Shown here: positions 62,554 to 64,000 of the stretch, piece by piece | Layout: each line of letters begins with the position of its first letter | How positions within the stretch are numbered: the first letter of the stretch is position 1 | NCBI RefSeq assembly: GCF_004027225.2 | Contig: NC_044279.2 | Coordinates: 44,912,744-44,976,743 of the forward strand | Direction of reading: 5' to 3' | Source of the DNA: Strigops habroptila | Taxonomy: Eukaryota > Chordata > Aves > Psittaciformes > Psittacidae | DNA length: 64,000 nucleotides | Translations under genes and position numbers: made by a program | Notes under the pieces: model-generated | Told to the model about the DNA's origin: nothing | The model's input: only the letters and a program-made list of their open reading frames with translations | The model's database searches: none

Positions 62554-64000
62554 CACTTTGGTCAGATCATTTATTCCACTTTATGAAACTACTCAAAAAA
62601 GAGTGAATCTTTAATCTTTAGGAACATAATTATTAGTGTCGCTTGATTTTTTTCCAACTCTGACCTACTCATTCTCATCCACCATAGCACCAGTTCCTTG
62701 TCCTACTTCAAATTCCTGTGCTGCTATTTACTCTGGTTCACTTAACAAGCTCCCTAATAGGGCTGATTCAAATATTAGTGAAATAAAATAAATTACATAT
62801 AGTGCATTTAGTATGTATTAAAAAAAATCTGAGAAAAATATTGAATTATATATGAACTGAATTTTATCCTATTTTACATGTATGTAGTTAAATTTTCTAT
62901 CAAAAGCCTTAAATTATGCTAAAATTACAATAGCCTGTAGTTATGCAGATTTCTTCCCACAAACTCTCAAATATATATTTGTTCTTTCCTTTTTATATCA
63001 TACGATGCTAAGGTGTATATATTGTTAAAACCAGTATCTGAAGCATAAGAATTCAGATCTTTTGCTTTGAATGCTGGCATGGAGCTTATCCATAACCCTG
63101 ACTCAATTCTCAGTACCATTCATGCTCTCATAATATCTAGGAAGTGTAGCAAAACATTCTTTTTCAGAAAAATGACACTCAGCTATCCATCTTTTTACAT
63201 CTTTTACACCTCCAAAGAAAAAAAGACAGGCAGAAATACTTGAAAGTAATTCCCTATTCCACAGAAGAGTTTTGATCTAAGAAAGCATAATTAGAAAGTA
63301 ATTTTGTATAGGCTTCATTATTGCTCATTATTGCATGTGGTAATACCTCAGGTTTTATTGGTTTTAAGTGGTAAAAAGGTATTTTGAATTATAGAAATAT
63401 CTAAAACTAATATCTAACATTAACATCTGACACTGTGTAACATTAGCATAGAAGAAATTATGCTTTAGGGAAAATTCACTTTTGTTTAGAGGTGTTAAAT
63501 ATGATCTGTTTCTGACTTTCTTCTTTCTATTTAAGTAAATACTTATTACTTAAGTAAAGTAAGGAAATTATTCTTTGAACAGTCTAAGGAATATCTTTAT
63601 TAAATACCTGTATATTATTTAGGACAACAAAGTCCGGAGACTGTTCTAATACAAACTATTCCTAGGTAATAAAAGCTTGACTGAAGTGTTGCTGCACACA
63701 GACTGTTAACTTGAATAAATTTAAGTTTTTTTTTCTTTTTTTTTTTTGTAGTTGTGATCTTTTTTCTCTGTATTTCCATTCTTAGTCCATTCTATTCTGT
63801 TTACAATGCTTTGGTTTGTTGCTCTTCTTTAGATAGGATACTTTTATAATTGGAGGGACTAGAGAAGGCCAAATGAGGGGTCAAAACTCCGGTCCCTTCA
63901 CTTTAGCAAAATGTGTAAGTCTTCAGGGTTCAAACCTGTATGACTTCTGCATGGCCAGCACTCTAAATCAGGTCTCCTTTGAATGTTAATAATACAGAAA

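Larger units (their letters stand above)
56101..64000. other. Intergenic downstream of NTS
   Basis: No exon, RNA gene or transposon is recognised up to the right edge. In mammals the next gene on this side is MGAT4C, a long distance away. Only simple repeats are seen (57,062-57,105; 57,372-57,393; 59,542-59,578; 61,789-61,848; 62,524-62,553; T-rich tract near 63,727-63,750). Confidence 0.6.

Noticed and set aside
1..64000. CRISPR arrays, bacterial operons, phage, tRNA or rRNA genes
   Set aside because: No spaced repeats, bacterial gene organisation or RNA-gene signature was seen; the sequence is vertebrate nuclear DNA.

Overview
This window looks like avian nuclear DNA. It is AT-rich, with long stretches free of coding sequence, two CpG islands, tetrapod-type spliced genes, and several CR1 LINE retroposons ending in the (ATTCTATG)n tail typical of birds and other reptiles. 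The clearest taxonomic sign is the peptide hormone gene: its neurotensin reads [13 protein letters not shown] and its neuromedin N-like peptide reads KNPYIL (LANT-6), the forms known from chicken. The exact bird cannot be named from this sequence.

Layout. Bases 1-22,610 are the start of a very long first intron of RASSF9 (minus strand). Its first coding exon, only 47 coding bases, is at 22,611-22,657; the large second exon must lie beyond base 1. A CpG island (about 22.0-22.5 kb) sits just inside that intron. From about 23 to 41 kb is a head-to-head intergenic region with low-complexity tracts, an inverted duplicate pair (23.56-23.67 and 25.57-25.67 kb), a nested pair of CR1 elements (32.6-34.3 kb) and another CR1 end (36.4-36.6 kb). 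A second CpG island (41.1-42.5 kb) contains the promoter of NTS on the plus strand.

NTS, the neurotensin/neuromedin N precursor, is complete in four coding exons: 42,335-42,395, 46,663-46,724, 52,910-53,134 and 55,154-55,300. All junctions are GT-AG, the frame is intact, and the predicted precursor is 164 residues. The hormones lie in exon 4, between Lys-Arg cleavage sites. A TATA box, a CRE/Jun-type element, a small upstream ORF and several poly(A) signals accompany it. From about 56.1 kb to the end no gene is recognisable.

RASSF9 and NTS are divergent neighbours, as I recall for other tetrapods (RASSF9-NTS-MGAT4C in mammals); MGAT4C is not seen here. No bacterial, phage or CRISPR-like system is present, and I found no convincing undescribed system. 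The more unusual items are the inverted duplicate near RASSF9, the hairpin, uORF and acceptor-like sequence in the NTS 5' region, the intronic position of the RASSF9 CpG island, and the nested CR1 pair.
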